A stretch of 64,000 bases of DNA from assembly GCA_024220505.1 (NCBI GenBank), contig JAKZZE010000020.1, positions 1,031,880 through 1,095,879 of the forward strand. The letters run 5' to 3'. Under the pieces are notes generated by a model. The model saw nothing but the letters and a program-made list of their open reading frames with translations. It searched no databases and had not been told where the DNA came from. Positions within the stretch are counted from its first letter, which is position 1, and the number at the start of each line of letters is the position of its first letter. Positions 11,141 to 22,455 of this stretch are shown piece after piece. Source of the DNA: Rhizopus arrhizus. Lineage: Eukaryota > Mucoromycota > Mucoromycetes > Mucorales > Rhizopodaceae. A program made the position numbers and the translations under genes.

Positions 11141-11404
11141 AAAAAGACATATAAAGTAATGTTTTAAAACGTATCATTCGTTGCTCAAACGTTGACTAGT
11201 ATTAATTGAAACGTAAAAAATGCTTTGGTAAAAGAACACTAAATGACATCCTCTTGCTTGCGTAAAAGTTATTTAACGATTACTGAACTGCATCGAAAAT
11301 CGTTTAAAAGAGCAATAAAATTCCGCGGATTTGCGTTAAACTTCGCGTAGTTGCGCTCATTTATGCTAAAAAACTACGTTTAATATCTCCAATTATTTGC
11401 AGTG

Positions 11405-12079
11405 TTGGCCAACAAAATTTGTTTTTGCATATTATGATTAGAAGGATTCCGGTGATTGTAACGGAAAGCAATATGCACTCTTGCGCTCTGATCTCTTTGT
11501 GAGAAAAGGTAAGATGTAACCTGCTTAAAGCTCATTATGAAATTGCTTGTAAAGTATGAAGTTTTTCTTCGTCCGGTCGATGTCTGATTTTATATCAAAT
11601 TTATATGTTTTTTAGGAGAAAGCAAAAATAAAAAGTTGTTTTTTCATGCATCATGGAATAATTGCCTTCCTGATGATTTTGTTTTATAATAACCATATAC
11701 ATCCATCTATTACTTTTTACTGTATAACGATAAACAGTTATCACACTTATCTTTATCTTAATATACAAGATTGAATTTTACTAAATAAAAAAATGGAAAC
11801 TATCAATGTTAAGGATAACTTAGTAGGAGAATATCAAATTTTAACAAATAAATACTTGAAATTCTTAAATTATGGTTGATTAATAATTAGTCAAAAAAAT
11901 ACTTGAAGGAGAAAGACCTACTCCTATTAGTAAAATTGACGAAATTAAAATATTCTGTTTGAAAAACCAATAACAATATCAGTTTATTTCTTTTTACTTA
12001 TATTATTTGGTGTTCAGGATTATAAGGAGCCATATAATGCTTTAGAAAAAGGCTTATTGATATTATACTTTATTATGGT
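11405..12079. other. Inter-element spacer with a possible gene relic
   Basis: 675 bp between the CAC-1 right terminus and LTR-B2. No element terminus recognised. Apart from the relic noted at 11793, nothing can be called. Confidence 0.4.
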
Positions 12080-12128
12080 TGTTGTAAACATAGTTATTTT
12101 CTATATGATATCAGTTGTATTAAAATAA
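11793..12128 (+). pseudogene. Possible decayed membrane-protein fragment
   Basis: An ATG at 11793 opens a short frame (METINVKDNLVGEYQ) that breaks. Later frames read RPTPISKIDEIKIF and then a hydrophobic stretch (ISVYFFLLILFGVQD, then GLLILYFIMVVVNIV) running into the first bases of LTR-B2. Two or three frame changes would be needed. It could be a decayed host or element gene with one or two membrane segments, or a chance effect of AT-rich DNA. Confidence 0.2.
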
Positions 12129-12252
12129 ATAACGATACACAAAAAGATTAAACTATGATTGAACAATTCCACACTTTTCCAAATATAGAACAATAAGATC
12201 AATATCTGTCATCCTAGAGAGTCTAATCAATTGTCAACCCCAAAAGTAATTA

Positions 12253-13891
12253 CAGTAGGTCAAAAAATTGCTGCAAGGAATCCATTTTTCTCAATTTTTG
12301 TAGCGTACATCCTGCCACAATGGTACAAACTGCCTCTGTTTCCACATAGTAGATTTCCTACATGTCTTGAAAAGTCCGAAAGAGTTTAAGCCCTATTGGA
12401 TAAGTATTGAAGGAAGTATGAGGCGCGCAATTTGAAAATTTGAAAAAACGAAAATTTGAACGCAATGAATTTATTTATTAATATTTAGTTGATCCTCCTT
12501 TTCTATTAATAACCTCTTGAATTCTTACCGGCATGCTATCGATGTACCTTTGGCAAAGTTCTTTATCAAATCCATTCCATGCTTTTTGTACTCGTTCCCA
12601 AAGCTCATCCGTATTCTTTGCTCTACGTTCGTAACAGCTGAGCTTTAACTTCAGTTGATGCCATACATGTTCTATTGGATTTAAGTCCGGACTCTGAGCT
12701 GGCCAATCGTTAATATAACTCTATTGGTGACTATTCAACCAGGCTACTGTAGATTTTATCTTGTGCTTTGGGTCATTATCATGCTGAAAGTAAATGTAGG
12801 ACCAGTCGGAATTATAGTGCTCCATAGTATCACGAAGCGTGGTGTTCAAATTATGCTGGTAAACATCCGAATAAATGCTTCCATCGTAAATTTGGCAGTC
12901 ATATCCTGGACTTCCGCATGTTATACAGCCTCACGTCATCAACTTGCTAGCTCTATGCTTGACTGTAAATTTCAGGTCACGATGTTGAAAAAGACCACTT
13001 GGCCTTTTCCAATAGTAGTTACCACCATCAGATCCCCATACATTGATCTCAGATTCATTAAAGAATACCGTTTATTGTCAGTCGTCTACTGTCTAATCCT
13101 GATGATCGTTGACACATTCTAACTGATGCTACATATGTGCTTTTGTCGGAAATAGCTTCTTTTTTTCTATTGAAAAATGGAACTCCATTGATTTCAGTAC
13201 CTTAATTGCTGACTGGTATGAGATATCATAGCCAAGTTCAGCCAGCTCCCGGCATACCTCTTTGGCAGTATTTGGAACCCCTTTAACGAATTTTCTTTTG
13301 CTTAACCGCTTCGTCACTTTGGAGTTTATTGTAGGTCTACCACCTGTATTTATTGTCCTGTTTAAAAACAACCTTCTAAAGTAACTACTAACAGTTGATT
13401 TATGTACTCCAGTCTCCTTAGCAATAGCGTACGCTGATGTGGGCTCAGTTAATGCTTGTTTGAGATTGTTTACTTTCTCGTTTGATAGTCGTTTAGGCAT
13501 GTGGTTGATGATAGGGTAAAAAAGATAAATAGTGCAAGCAAGACAATTTAAAATTTAAAATAAAGGAATTGCAAGCGTCTTTATATACTGCTAACATTCT
13601 TACGATGTCAAGGATGTGAATTCATACGATAACAATCGGCTGGGTCGTATTAAAATTCGTTATTCCAAACATATGTAAACAAGTAAAAAATGCCAGATGT
13701 TTATAACATTCCCTTTAACTATATTAAATTCCGCCAATAACCATTGTCCATATCAGATAATCGACGAATAAATGCCCTTTCTAGTGAGGTACAAACGATC
13801 AAAGTTTGAGATAGTTTGGTGCAGTATCCATAGACAACCAGCTGTAAAACCGGTATTTTGCAATTCCTTGCAGCAATTTTTTGACCTACTG
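12253..13891 (-). mobile_element. TcD, degenerate Tc1 element, 1639 bp
   Basis: Flanked by TA (12251-12252, 13892-13893). The TIRs share CAGTAGGTCAAAAAATTGCT and a few more bases, about 29 bp. LTR-B1 (near 25745-25765) and LTR-B3 (minus) show the empty target AAGTAATTAGATCAAAG, confirming the insertion point. Confidence 0.88.
12478..13500 (-). pseudogene. TcD transposase pseudogene
   Basis: The N-terminal DNA-binding half (13500 to 13129) is open: MPKRLSNEKVN, HTH with HKSTVSSYFRR, GGRPTINSKV. The core then decays: the first catalytic motif reads FNESEIN (Asp to Asn), there is a stop before it, and TVKHGGG-like and DWSYI regions carry stops. QHDNDPKHK, SPDLNPIEH and an intact C-terminus ending GGSTKY to TAA at 12478-12480 remain legible. 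Same overall design as TcA (both end in a KGG-T/G-Y tail). Clearly inactive. Confidence 0.8.
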
Positions 13892-14180
13892 TAGATCAAA
13901 GTTAATTGACTGGTTATTATTTCTATTGTTCAATTTCAGATGCATATATTAGAACATCGACAAGCTTTAGCTTAATCATTGGTTCTTCAGCACGACATCG
14001 TGACCGAGTCTATATCTTTTATATCTACGCTCACAAAGAATATAAATAGATGCCAACTTTTTATCCATAAAGCGAGGCCTTTCGCAATATAAAGAAATCT
14101 GCAATAAAGAAGGATTTTAATTTTATATTGCTGCTATTGTTTTTTTGTTTAATTTTTTATTTAATCTTGCGATTAAAACA

Positions 14181-15207
14181 CATAAAGCTCGTTCATGCCT
14201 TTTGGTGCGGTTTCATAGTCATTAAGTCTCCTTTTCAGCAATGACCACATATTTTCGATAGGGTTTAAGTCCGGAGATTGTGCAGGCCATTGTAAAACAG
14301 TATAAGATTGTTTTTGGAGGTACTCCTTTACTACTTTTGATGTATGCTTAGGGTCGTTGTCATGCTGGAAAATCACCTGGTGACGTTCGAAGCCTAATTT
14401 ACTGACACCATACTCAATTGTACGCTCCAGTTCATCCTCCAAAATCTCTTTATACAATTCTTTGTCCATATTACCATTGATTTTGCACATCCAACCGACT
14501 CCAGCATAGGTAATAGCACTCCACAACATAATACTGCCTCCACCGTGTTTAACAGTCATCTTCACATGATGAGATTTTAGGCTTTCCCCTGATCGAATCC
14601 ATGCCCAGGTGCGTCCATCCGAATTAAATCTGTTTATTTTTGTTTCGTCTGACCAAATAACACGTTTCCAGTCATCTACTGTCCAGTCCTTGGGAGTAAT
14701 ACACCAAGAAAGTCTGTTTCGGATATTCTTCGCGCTAAGTAATGGCTTCTTTGGCTTCTCAATCGCACCTAAGCCTGCCTTCCGAAGGGCTCTACGAACT
14801 GTTTCGACACCTACTTTCTTTCCAATATCGTTTTCAAGGCATTCGGTAACCTTCACAGCACTAGGAACACGATTTTTGGTGACCTGGCGTACACAGTAAC
14901 GTTCATCGGCTGCAGACAACACCTTGGGTCGGCCCATGTTTGGCTTCATAACACCAGCGCAATGGGTTTTTCGGAGTCTCCCAACCGTACTCTTGCTTAA
15001 ACCCGTCAATTCTTCCACCTCCCGAACCGACTTACCTTGTTTAAGGAGAGAAATAGCTTGAAATACCATATCTTGGGGGACTTGTTTCATATTGAAATTT
15101 AATGAGCGAGTTATAGCAGAGTAGGAGCTTAAAACTTCAGCAAATGATAATTTGGACATCAGATACGTTTGCGAAGCTAATATATGCAGTTTGGTGATTG
15201 TATGCAA
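14181..15207 (-). pseudogene. TcE transposase, C-terminus cut off
   Basis: Tc1-type DD34E transposase. Probable start Met at 15087 (MKQVPQDMVF); the frame is open from 15207. HTH (SKSTVGRLRKTH), GRPKVLSAADERY linker, second HTH half, WSDETKINRF, QHDNDPKHTSK and SPDLNPIENMW are intact. Reading reaches MNELY and then enters LTR-B2, so the last ~35 residues (LWDRI... tail) are missing. The catalytic triad is undamaged. Confidence 0.85.
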
Positions 15208-15463
15208 GTTGTGGGTGGATATTTTGTAGATATTCCGATTTTTTCAATATGCTCCCAAAAGTGTCCCAATGCACCGCTCGTTTTGTATATGATTTATCTC
15301 CGCCTGCGCTACATCAATTGAGACGTAACTTGTATCACGTACATCTACACTACCGTAGCTTTCAAATGAGGTACAACAAGACATATTTTATGCAAATAGC
15401 AATAGCACCAATGACAGTGAAAGACAAAATTACAAAACATTGGGACACTTTTGGGAGTCACTG
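14181..15463 (-). mobile_element. TcE, Tc1 element truncated by LTR-B2
   Basis: Only the right (5') part remains. Its terminus reads CAGTGACTCCCAAAAGTGTC inward from 15463, with TA at 15464-15465, which is also the target TA of dMar-1. An inverted copy of the motif (GCTCCCAAAAGTGTCCCAAT) starts at 15251, giving the 213-bp TIR layout shared with TcA, TcB and TcF. Confidence 0.82.
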
Positions 15464-15465
15464 TA

Positions 15466-17095
15466 CAGTAGCGGACAAAACTGGTGCACAAAACTTTTTT
15501 TCAGCTTTTAACTACCATTACCTGCTCATGGTAGTTGCAATAGTCATGAAACTGTACTAGAAGGAGGATATACTAGTCATTGTAATCTATGTATGTTCTA
15601 AGCATGACATTGTTAAAACTGAGCGATAAGCGTGCTTTAAATTTATAAAATTTTATATTTTCTAAAAACCGCAAAAGTGGCTAAGACCTTAGACTTTATA
15701 TAATCATCTCATCTCTTGATATCATCGGATGTTCTTCTTTGCATATGCTAATAATATGCGTGTATATCATTTTCAATAAAAGAACCCGGCTCTTTAACTA
15801 CTCTTTTCCAAAGATCATCGACCCTTTTTGATCTAGTGTCGTATCATCATACCTTTGCCATCAATTGCCACCTGGCATGCTTAAGCGGACTTAGGCCGGG
15901 ATTAGTGGCGGCTAAACTTGTAGCACAGAGGCGCTGTTATCAAATATTGAGTTTGTGACATGCGTTGACTTGTGCCTTGTGTCATTGTCATACTGAAACG
16001 AGAGATTACGACGTTTTAGACTACTATACGCTAGGCTTTTGTGGTATGAAGTAAGCGAAATATATGTGTATATTTATGAGTTCATTATACCATCATATAC
16101 CTGACACACATATTCTGGTCCTCAATATCTAATACAGCCTTAAAACATAACAGAGCAGCCAGCATGCTTCATTGTTTGATCACCGTGAAAAAATCGCTAA
16201 GGTTGCTCGACTTGCTTTCAATATTAGTGTATACTGTCTGCATCCATAATGTTCATATTTGTTTCATTGCTAAAGATAGCAGACTTCCAGCCCTCTATAG
16301 TATACAATGGCTTGTCGTGATACCACATTCATCGCTTTTTCCGACTTATACAGCTGATGAAATTCTTCGATTCCTTACTTCCAGACTCAAAATCTAGCTT
16401 CCTACTGTGCCTTTAGACTGACAGTCTGCTAACACTGTATCTTAAGGTCCTCAAAATGTGCTGAGCATCAGGAACTGTGTGTAGCGGACCTTGTCCAAGC
16501 TCTAGGTTGATGACTGAACTAATAACTTTTCAGGCTAATAGCGGAATACCTTCATGATCACAAGACATTAAGTTTCTTTCTTCCCTCTTTCTCCTGTTGA
16601 TTGTCCATTTAGAGATTCTTGTTACTCTAGGAATATCTGTTGTCGTACGAACTAAGTGTATTCGAGATCTCAGAGTTTCATTTTTACAGTTGCTTATTTT
16701 CTTAAACATATAAGACTAGTACTTTGTTATAGTGAATAGGGTAAAAACAAAAGGGGGGACTCAATGGGAAATACAAAATAAGTACAGTTTTATATATTTT
16801 TTAAGAGCTACTAAGATTTACTAATATGCTGTGAAATCTGAAAGCAAACGGGAGAGATATGGGGAAAATTGAAAGAAGGCTAGACAAGCACTACATTTTT
16901 GGCGAAAATTGAAATATGCAAAAAATCACTAAAAATGACCTTATGCCTGGGGGATGTCCGGCACAGTTCCGGTTTACATAACGTAATGTATATTTTAGAC
17001 TGTCTTTCAGATGGTATATACCACAAAAGTCGCAGACATATGGCGGAGATACAATGTTAATTTTAAGTTTTGTGCACCAGTTTTGTCCGCTACTG
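15466..17095 (-). mobile_element. dMar-1, 1630-bp defective mariner-like element
   Basis: Ends CAGTAGCGGACAAAACTGGT... (28-bp TIRs), TA on both sides (15464-15465, 17096-17097). Fossil transposase on minus. It shares private variants with dMar-5 (for example AACTTAAAATTAAC at one end), forming a subgroup distinct from dMar-2, -3, -4 and -6. Inserted at the TA next to the TcE terminus within CAC-2 subterminal DNA. Confidence 0.92.
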
Positions 17096-17097
17096 TA

Positions 17098-18196
17098 TAT
17101 ACAAAAAAATAGGGATTTTGTTTATAAAAAATAGCTTTATTTTTATTTGAATAAAATAATAATAACAAAATATGATATTTCTTTGCTTGTAGCGTTTTAA
17201 AAGTATACTTGACTTACCTAATGTCACCAGAATAGCAGCATCTAATCTAAAAATACATCAACTAGTCTCGTGGAACTCAAAAAGTTCTCAAAAGAAAAAA
17301 AAAAAAAAAAAAGCCAAGCTCAAGGATTCAGAGACACAAGGATTCAAGAATTCAAGGACTTGGGCACTCAAAGCAAAAGAAAAGACAACAGTACTTAAGA
17401 ACCAAAGCAAAGACAGAAAAGAGATAGAAGAGGCCAAAGCAAAGCAGCATTCATCTATAACAATTATTAGCTATCGTGTATATGTAGTAGAAGTAATAGT
17501 ACCTTTCTTCAGATAGACCATGGGAAGAAAACTAGCTAAGCGTATACAAACGACTAAAATAGCAGCAGGCATCTATAATAATCATTAGCTATTGAGTGTA
17601 TGTAGTAAAAGTAATAGTACCTTGCTTTAGATGGACCATGAAAAAAAAAAGAAAGAAAAAAAAAAGACACCAGTCAAGCTTATACCAACAAATAAAAGAA
17701 GAAGCAATGATAATCCTGGGAAAGAGACTTTAAAAAGACCATTTCAAATAGAAAGAAATCAACCAATACAATTTTACTAAAGTACAAGTACCATTAGAAC
17801 AATAATAGAGTACATATAATATTAAGAACTTACCTTTTAGAGAGAATGTTTTGTTTTAAAAAAAAAGAAAAAAAAAGGAAAAAAAAAAGGAAAAAAAAAA
17901 AGTACTATTTTATAGCCTCATTTTACCAGTGTTACAGTTACCCACAATCGATTAAAAATAAGTCTTCTTTAATACTGCTTAACTATTGAAACATTCAGAG
18001 AGACTATTCATAAACAGTTTAAACTTTTTCTTCTTTTTTTTTATTTAAATGTAATATCTTTAACACCAAAGGCTTTTTTTTTCTTCGCTTTTTTGTAAAA
18101 TAAATGAGTATCACCTTGTTTTGTATTCATCTTCAATTTATTTTGTACTCCTGTTTTTTTTTTTTTTCTTCCTTTTTATATAATTTCTTTTAAAAA
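17098..18196. other. CAC-2 3' subterminal region and accessory-gene promoter
   Basis: Reverse complement of the 3' part of CAC-1 (about 10050-10930) and CAC-3 (about 53000-53830), A-tract rich. From about 17990 to 18196 the sequence is unique to CAC-2 and must hold the accessory-gene promoter and 5' UTR (long T tracts just before the ATG). Confidence 0.6.
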
Positions 18197-18298
18197 ATGT
18201 CTCGTCGTGCTGCCACTCCCATCAACGTTCCCAGCAATGCTCCCAAGAGAGCAAGAATTTCCGTGAGCATTGCTGGATCATCATCCACCGTTGTTCCT

Positions 18299-18334
<36 letters not shown>

Positions 18335-19471
18335 ACTTCTGCTCCTGCTCCTACTCTTGCTCCTGCTCCTGTTTTCGCTTCTGTTCCTGTTGCAGGCTTC
18401 AGTAGCTTTACAGCTCCTCGCTTGGAGAGCCCTGTTGGTACTGAAGCCATCAGAGCAGCCTCTGGTGCCGTACCAGAGATAATAGCTGCTCAGATACAGC
18501 AATTCCAACAATTGCTGCAGCAACAGCAACAGCAGCAGGAACAGCAACAGCAGCAGCAACACCGAGCTTCAGAAGCTGAGGTCGACGCGGCCAAAAAAGA
18601 ATGCAGTGTAAGTTTAGGACATATTTATTAAATTAGTAATTGTAATTTAATAACTATATTTTATACCTTTCTGTGTCATATAGAGCTATTTAGCAGAATA
18701 CTACCGTGATTACGTTGTTGGTCGCAGAAGCGAATTTGACTTGGACGTTACCTTCGCCCATAAAAATAACAGAAAAGTCAAGGCATTGTTGTATGAGCAA
18801 GCCAGAAAGCACCATCGTTTTGATTTGCTCACCACCTCACAAGTAAATGCAATAATTAGGAGCAAGTATTCCTACATGATGAGCAAGGCCAAGGGGAAGA
18901 CAGTTGTTTCACCAAAAACTACCTGTCGTAGCCGTATAAATACGGTGAGTATTTAATATTTTTGAAGGTTATACTATAAAATATAGAAAATACTTACATT
19001 GATACCTTACGATAGAAACTCTCTAACAGGAGATCTGTTTATATGGCTAACCCTTCCGCGTTCGACGCCCGTTTCCCGTTCGCTGGTAAAATTCTGACTG
19101 TTGACTGGACGTCAGATGAAGAAGATGGGCCAGAGGACGAGAACGGCCGTACGTTCGTGGTCAAAAGGCCATCATTTAGAAGCAACGAAGTAAGCAAAAT
19201 GTTGTTGACAAGTTTCATCTTCTAATATACCTTAATTAATCTATAGGTGGTGCAATTCCACGAAGAGTTGCAAAAAAGATACAAGGAGTCGATGAAGAAA
19301 AAGGGGGCTCCACCAACTATTAGAAGAATAATAGAAAACGTTGAGGTGGAGTTCCCCGACAAACTTGATGATGCCGATTTTCCTTCCTGGGCTTTTTCTT
19401 CTTCTGCTCTTGGTTTTCCAACCTCTGTTTCTGCTTCTTCCTCTTTTGCGACTTCCAGTTCAATGCAGTAG
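18197..19471 (+). CDS. CAC-2 accessory protein, four exons, function unknown
   Basis: Exons 18197-18607, 18684-18944, 19016-19189 and 19247-19471 are joined in frame by GT-AG introns of 76, 71 and 57 bp, giving 356 residues. The N-terminus is Ser/Pro/Ala-rich with Ala-Pro repeats, then a poly-Gln tract (about residues 97-122). A compact basic/aromatic domain follows (SYLAEYYRDYVVGRR, FAHKNNRKVKALLYEQ, DLLTTSQVNAIIRS), then an acidic patch (DEEDGPEDENG) and a basic coil (FHEELQKRYKESMKKK). It is convergent to the transposase gene inside the same element, so a TnpA-like DNA-binding partner is plausible but unproven. For the third exon I chose acceptor GATAG at 19011-19015 because the later acceptor breaks the frame. 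CAC-1 and CAC-3 have lost it. Confidence 0.65.
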
Positions 19472-19632
19472 GCATTCTTCCCCTTTTTTTTTTCTTGGTT
19501 TGTTGTTTCTTCACAAATTGAATAAAAATTTTTAAAAAAAAGTCTATTGAATGATTCTTTAGTAAAATATATAATAAAACAATAATAATAATAATAATAA
19601 TAAATGAATGAATGAACGCTTCGACATAGTTT
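19472..19632. terminator. Convergent 3' ends with AAT microsatellite
   Basis: 161 bp between the stop of the accessory gene and the stop of the transposase gene. AATAAAA at 19521 follows the accessory gene, and an (AAT)n / (AATG)n tract at 19579-19618 could serve the opposite transcript. Confidence 0.5.
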
Positions 19633-20092
19633 TTACATATAGATCCGTCTTGGGAGAGAAAGTGTAAGAATATGATTATCTAAATATGACTTCACTGCTA
19701 CTGGATTGTGAATTTTGTGAACAGGAAGTATATTTTGTTGTGAGACTGGGTCAAACTGGTTTTTCCACACTTGAATGCCAGTATCATCAAAGGAGGGAAA
19801 GTGATGGGTCGCATGGCTGTACCAATTGACAAATGCAAAGTAATGAGTGTAGTTGTTAAATGAATGTGTGAAAAAATAAGAAATTTGACCAATGTGTATT
19901 TCATTGTTGATAATAGCTTGGATAATGCAGGAGGATGAAGAAGTTGAATTATTATTTGATGACGTATATTTTTGTCCAAGCAAGTTTATATTTTTAAATG
20001 AATGAATAATATTGCTGATAAATGTGCCAGGGATGAGTGCATAGGTATAGGTGTAGTAATTAATCAATTGTTCATAGTGTTCTGGGCATATA
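19633..20092 (-). CDS. CAC-2 transposase exon 4, 3' part
   Basis: Continues from 21725 across dMar-2. Encodes CICPEHYEQLINYY through HYFAFVNWYSHAT and VWKNQFDPV to the C-terminal PRRIYM, stop at 19633-19635. The equivalent place in CAC-4 lacks the insertion. Confidence 0.75.
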
Positions 20093-21722
20093 CAGTAGCG
20101 GACAAAACTGGTGCACAAAACTTTTTTTCAGCTTTTAACTACCATTACCTGCTCATGGTAGTTGCAATAGTCATGAAACTGTACTAGAAGGAGGATATAC
20201 TAGTCATTGTAATCTATGTATGTTCTAAGCATGACATTGTTAAAACTGAGCGATAAGCGTGCTTTAAATTTATAAAATTTTATATTTTCTAAAAACCGCA
20301 AAAGTGGCTAAGACCTTAGAATTTATATAATCATCTCATCTCTTGATATCATCGGATGTTCTTCTTTGCATATGCTAATAATATGCGTGTATATCATTTT
20401 CAGTAAAAGAACCCGGCTCTTTAACTATTCTTTTCCAAAGATCATCGACCCTTTTTGATCTAGTGTCGTATCATCATACCTTTGCCATCAATTGCCACCT
20501 GGCATGCTTAAGCGGACTTAGGCCGGGATTAGTGGCGGCTAAACTTGTAGCACAGAAGCGCTGTTATCAAATATTGAGTTTATGACATGCGTTGACTTGT
20601 GCCTTGTGTCATTGTCATACTGAAACGAGAGATTACGACGTTTTAGACTACTATACGCTAGGCTTTTGTGGTATGAAGTAAGCGAAATATATGTGTATAT
20701 TTATGAGTTCATTATACCATCGTATACCTGACACACATATTCTGGTCCTCAATATCTAATACAGCCTTAAAACATAACGGAGCAGCCAGCATGCTTCATT
20801 GTTTGATCACCGTGAAAAAATCGCTAAGGTTGCTTGACTTGCTTTCAATATTAGTGTATACTATCTGCATCCATAATGTTCATATTTGTTTCATTTCTAA
20901 AGATAGCAGACTTCCAGCCCTCTATAGTATACAATGGCTTGTCGTGATACCACATTCATCGCTTTTTCCGACTTATACAGCTGATGAAATTCTTCGATTC
21001 CTTACTTCCAGACTCAAAATCTAGCTTCCTACTGTGCCTTTAGACTGACAGTCTGCTAACACTGTATCTTAAGGTCCTCAAAATGTGCTGAGCATCAGGA
21101 ACTGTGTGTAGCGGACCTTGTCCAAGCTCTAGGTTGATGACTGAACTAATAACTTTTCAGGCTAATAGCGGAATACCTTCATGATCACAAGACATTAAGT
21201 TTCTTTCTTCCCTCTTTCTCCTGTTGATTGTCCATTTAGAGATCCTTGTTACTCTAGAAATATCTGCTGTCGTACGAACTAGGCGTGTTCGAGATCTCAG
21301 AGTTTCGTTTTTACAGTTGCTTATTTTCTTAAACATATAAGGCTAGTACTTTGTTATAGTGAATAGGGTAAAAACAAAAGGGGGGACTCAATGGGAAATA
21401 CAAAATAAGTACAGTTTTATATATTTTTTAAGAGCTACTAAGATTTACTAATATGCTGTGAAATCTGAAAGCAAACGGGAGAGATATGGGGAAAATTGAA
21501 AGAAGGCTAGACAAGCACTACATTTTTGGCGAAAATTGAAATATGCAAAAAATCACTAAAAATGACCTTATGCCTGAAGGATGTCCGGCACAGTTCCGGT
21601 TTACATAACATAATGTATATTTTGGACTGTCTTTCAGATGGTATATGCCACAAAAGTCGCAGACATATGGCGGAGATACAATGTTGATTTTAATTTTTGT
21701 GCACCAGTTTTGTCCGCTACTG
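20093..21722 (-). mobile_element. dMar-2, 1630 bp
   Basis: TA at 20091-20092 and 21723-21724. Same orientation as dMar-1. Inserted in the last exon of the CAC-2 transposase between codons for NRTQL and CPEHYEQ. Belongs to the dMar-2/-3/-4/-6 subgroup. Confidence 0.93.
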
Positions 21723-21724
21723 TA

Positions 21725-22382
21725 AGTTGGGTTCGATTGTCGAAATTTAAAGGAAAGGATGTGGGTGGCAGAGGCTCACTACCAGTTATTGTTGAATTGA
21801 ATAAGCTAGGTCCGTCTATGAAACGAGAGTAATCAAATGGCGTTAAACCACTCTCGTCATTCGTAACCTCACCTATCTTTTCTATAAATTTAATTAGTAG
21901 GAGTATGTCTTCGTTTGTTGAATTGATAAAGGAATGTAAAGAATATACTAGATCTTGTGTGTGAACATTTTGAATGAACATAGTAGCATAAGTTGTTTCA
22001 AATCCAGTCTTAAAATTGATGTTTATATGTTTCATATCGCCATTAAGACGTTCAAAGCCATAAAGCCAAAAAGAGTATGATGGACCAAAGTCCAGGAAGC
22101 TTTCTTTCAAATGGAGATGCATATGCATATTTGGAGTGGGCATAGATTCACCATACAGCTCGACACAGGTCTTGCCAAAGTTTTTCATCAATAGATGTGC
22201 GGTATCTATGTCTTCTACTGTGATGGAAGGGCCAGTGACCAGCTTCACAGCATCGACATACCGCAACCAGTTTGTAAAATGTTCACCTGCCAGTTTTTGT
22301 TTGAGAAGGAAAGGTGACAGCACAACAACCCAAGTTCTCCACTCATCTGATTTCATATTAGCAAAAGCACCAGAGATTTTTC
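21725..22382 (-). CDS. CAC-2 transposase exon 4, 5' part
   Basis: The acceptor AATAG precedes 22382. The exon opens GKISGAFANMKSDEWRTW and includes HLKESFLDFGPSYSFWLYGFERLNG-type sequence with the likely catalytic Glu, then DESGLTPFDY and GPSLFNSTITGSEPLPP. Interrupted by dMar-2. Confidence 0.78.
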
Positions 22383-22455
22383 CTATTTTTTTTGAAAAAA
22401 AAGAAAAAAAAATAAGTATTTTGCTCCACCATGAAATAAAGCTTTATTCCATGTA

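Larger units (their letters stand above)
7110..11404 (+). mobile_element. CAC-1, non-autonomous CACTA-like element
   Basis: The ends are perfect 20-bp inverted repeats, CACTGCAAATAATTGGAGAT (7110-7129 and 11385-11404). The length is about 2.7 kb without the TcC-1 insertion. The body is A/T-tract-rich non-coding DNA matching the 5' ~1.2 kb and 3' ~1.2 kb of the transposase-bearing CAC-2 but lacking both of its genes, so it is an internal deletion derivative. The flanks (TGC left, TTG right) do not give a clean target duplication. Presumably mobilised in trans by a CAC-2/CAC-4 type transposase. Confidence 0.7.
12080..14180 (+). mobile_element. LTR-B2, 460-bp solo LTR split by TcD
   Basis: Starts TGTTGTAAACATAG, ends CTTGCGATTAAAACA. 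Without TcD and its TA it is 460 bp, equal to LTR-B3. Unlike LTR-B1 and LTR-B3 it has no matching 5-bp duplication (ATGGT left, CATAA right). Its right edge cuts the TcE transposase, and the remainder of that gene is not on the left. The flanks are therefore from different places, most simply by LTR-LTR ectopic recombination or an assembly join. Confidence 0.75.

Noticed and set aside
10960..11154. Repetitive frame (KKYIRQYEWSI-like) over the CAC-1 minisatellite
   Set aside because: The 33-bp period is a multiple of three, so open frames on both strands are expected from the repeat itself.
12724..13122. 132-codon plus-strand frame over TcD
   Set aside because: Complement of the decayed transposase core; no motif of its own.
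16164..16397. A 77-codon frame (MLHCLITVKKSLRLL) present in all six dMar copies
   Set aside because: It is antisense to the fossil transposase and is preserved only because the copies are recent; no independent sign of selection.
18270..18482. Poly-Leu frames around the accessory gene
   Set aside because: Other-frame reading of Ala-Pro and Gln codon repeats.
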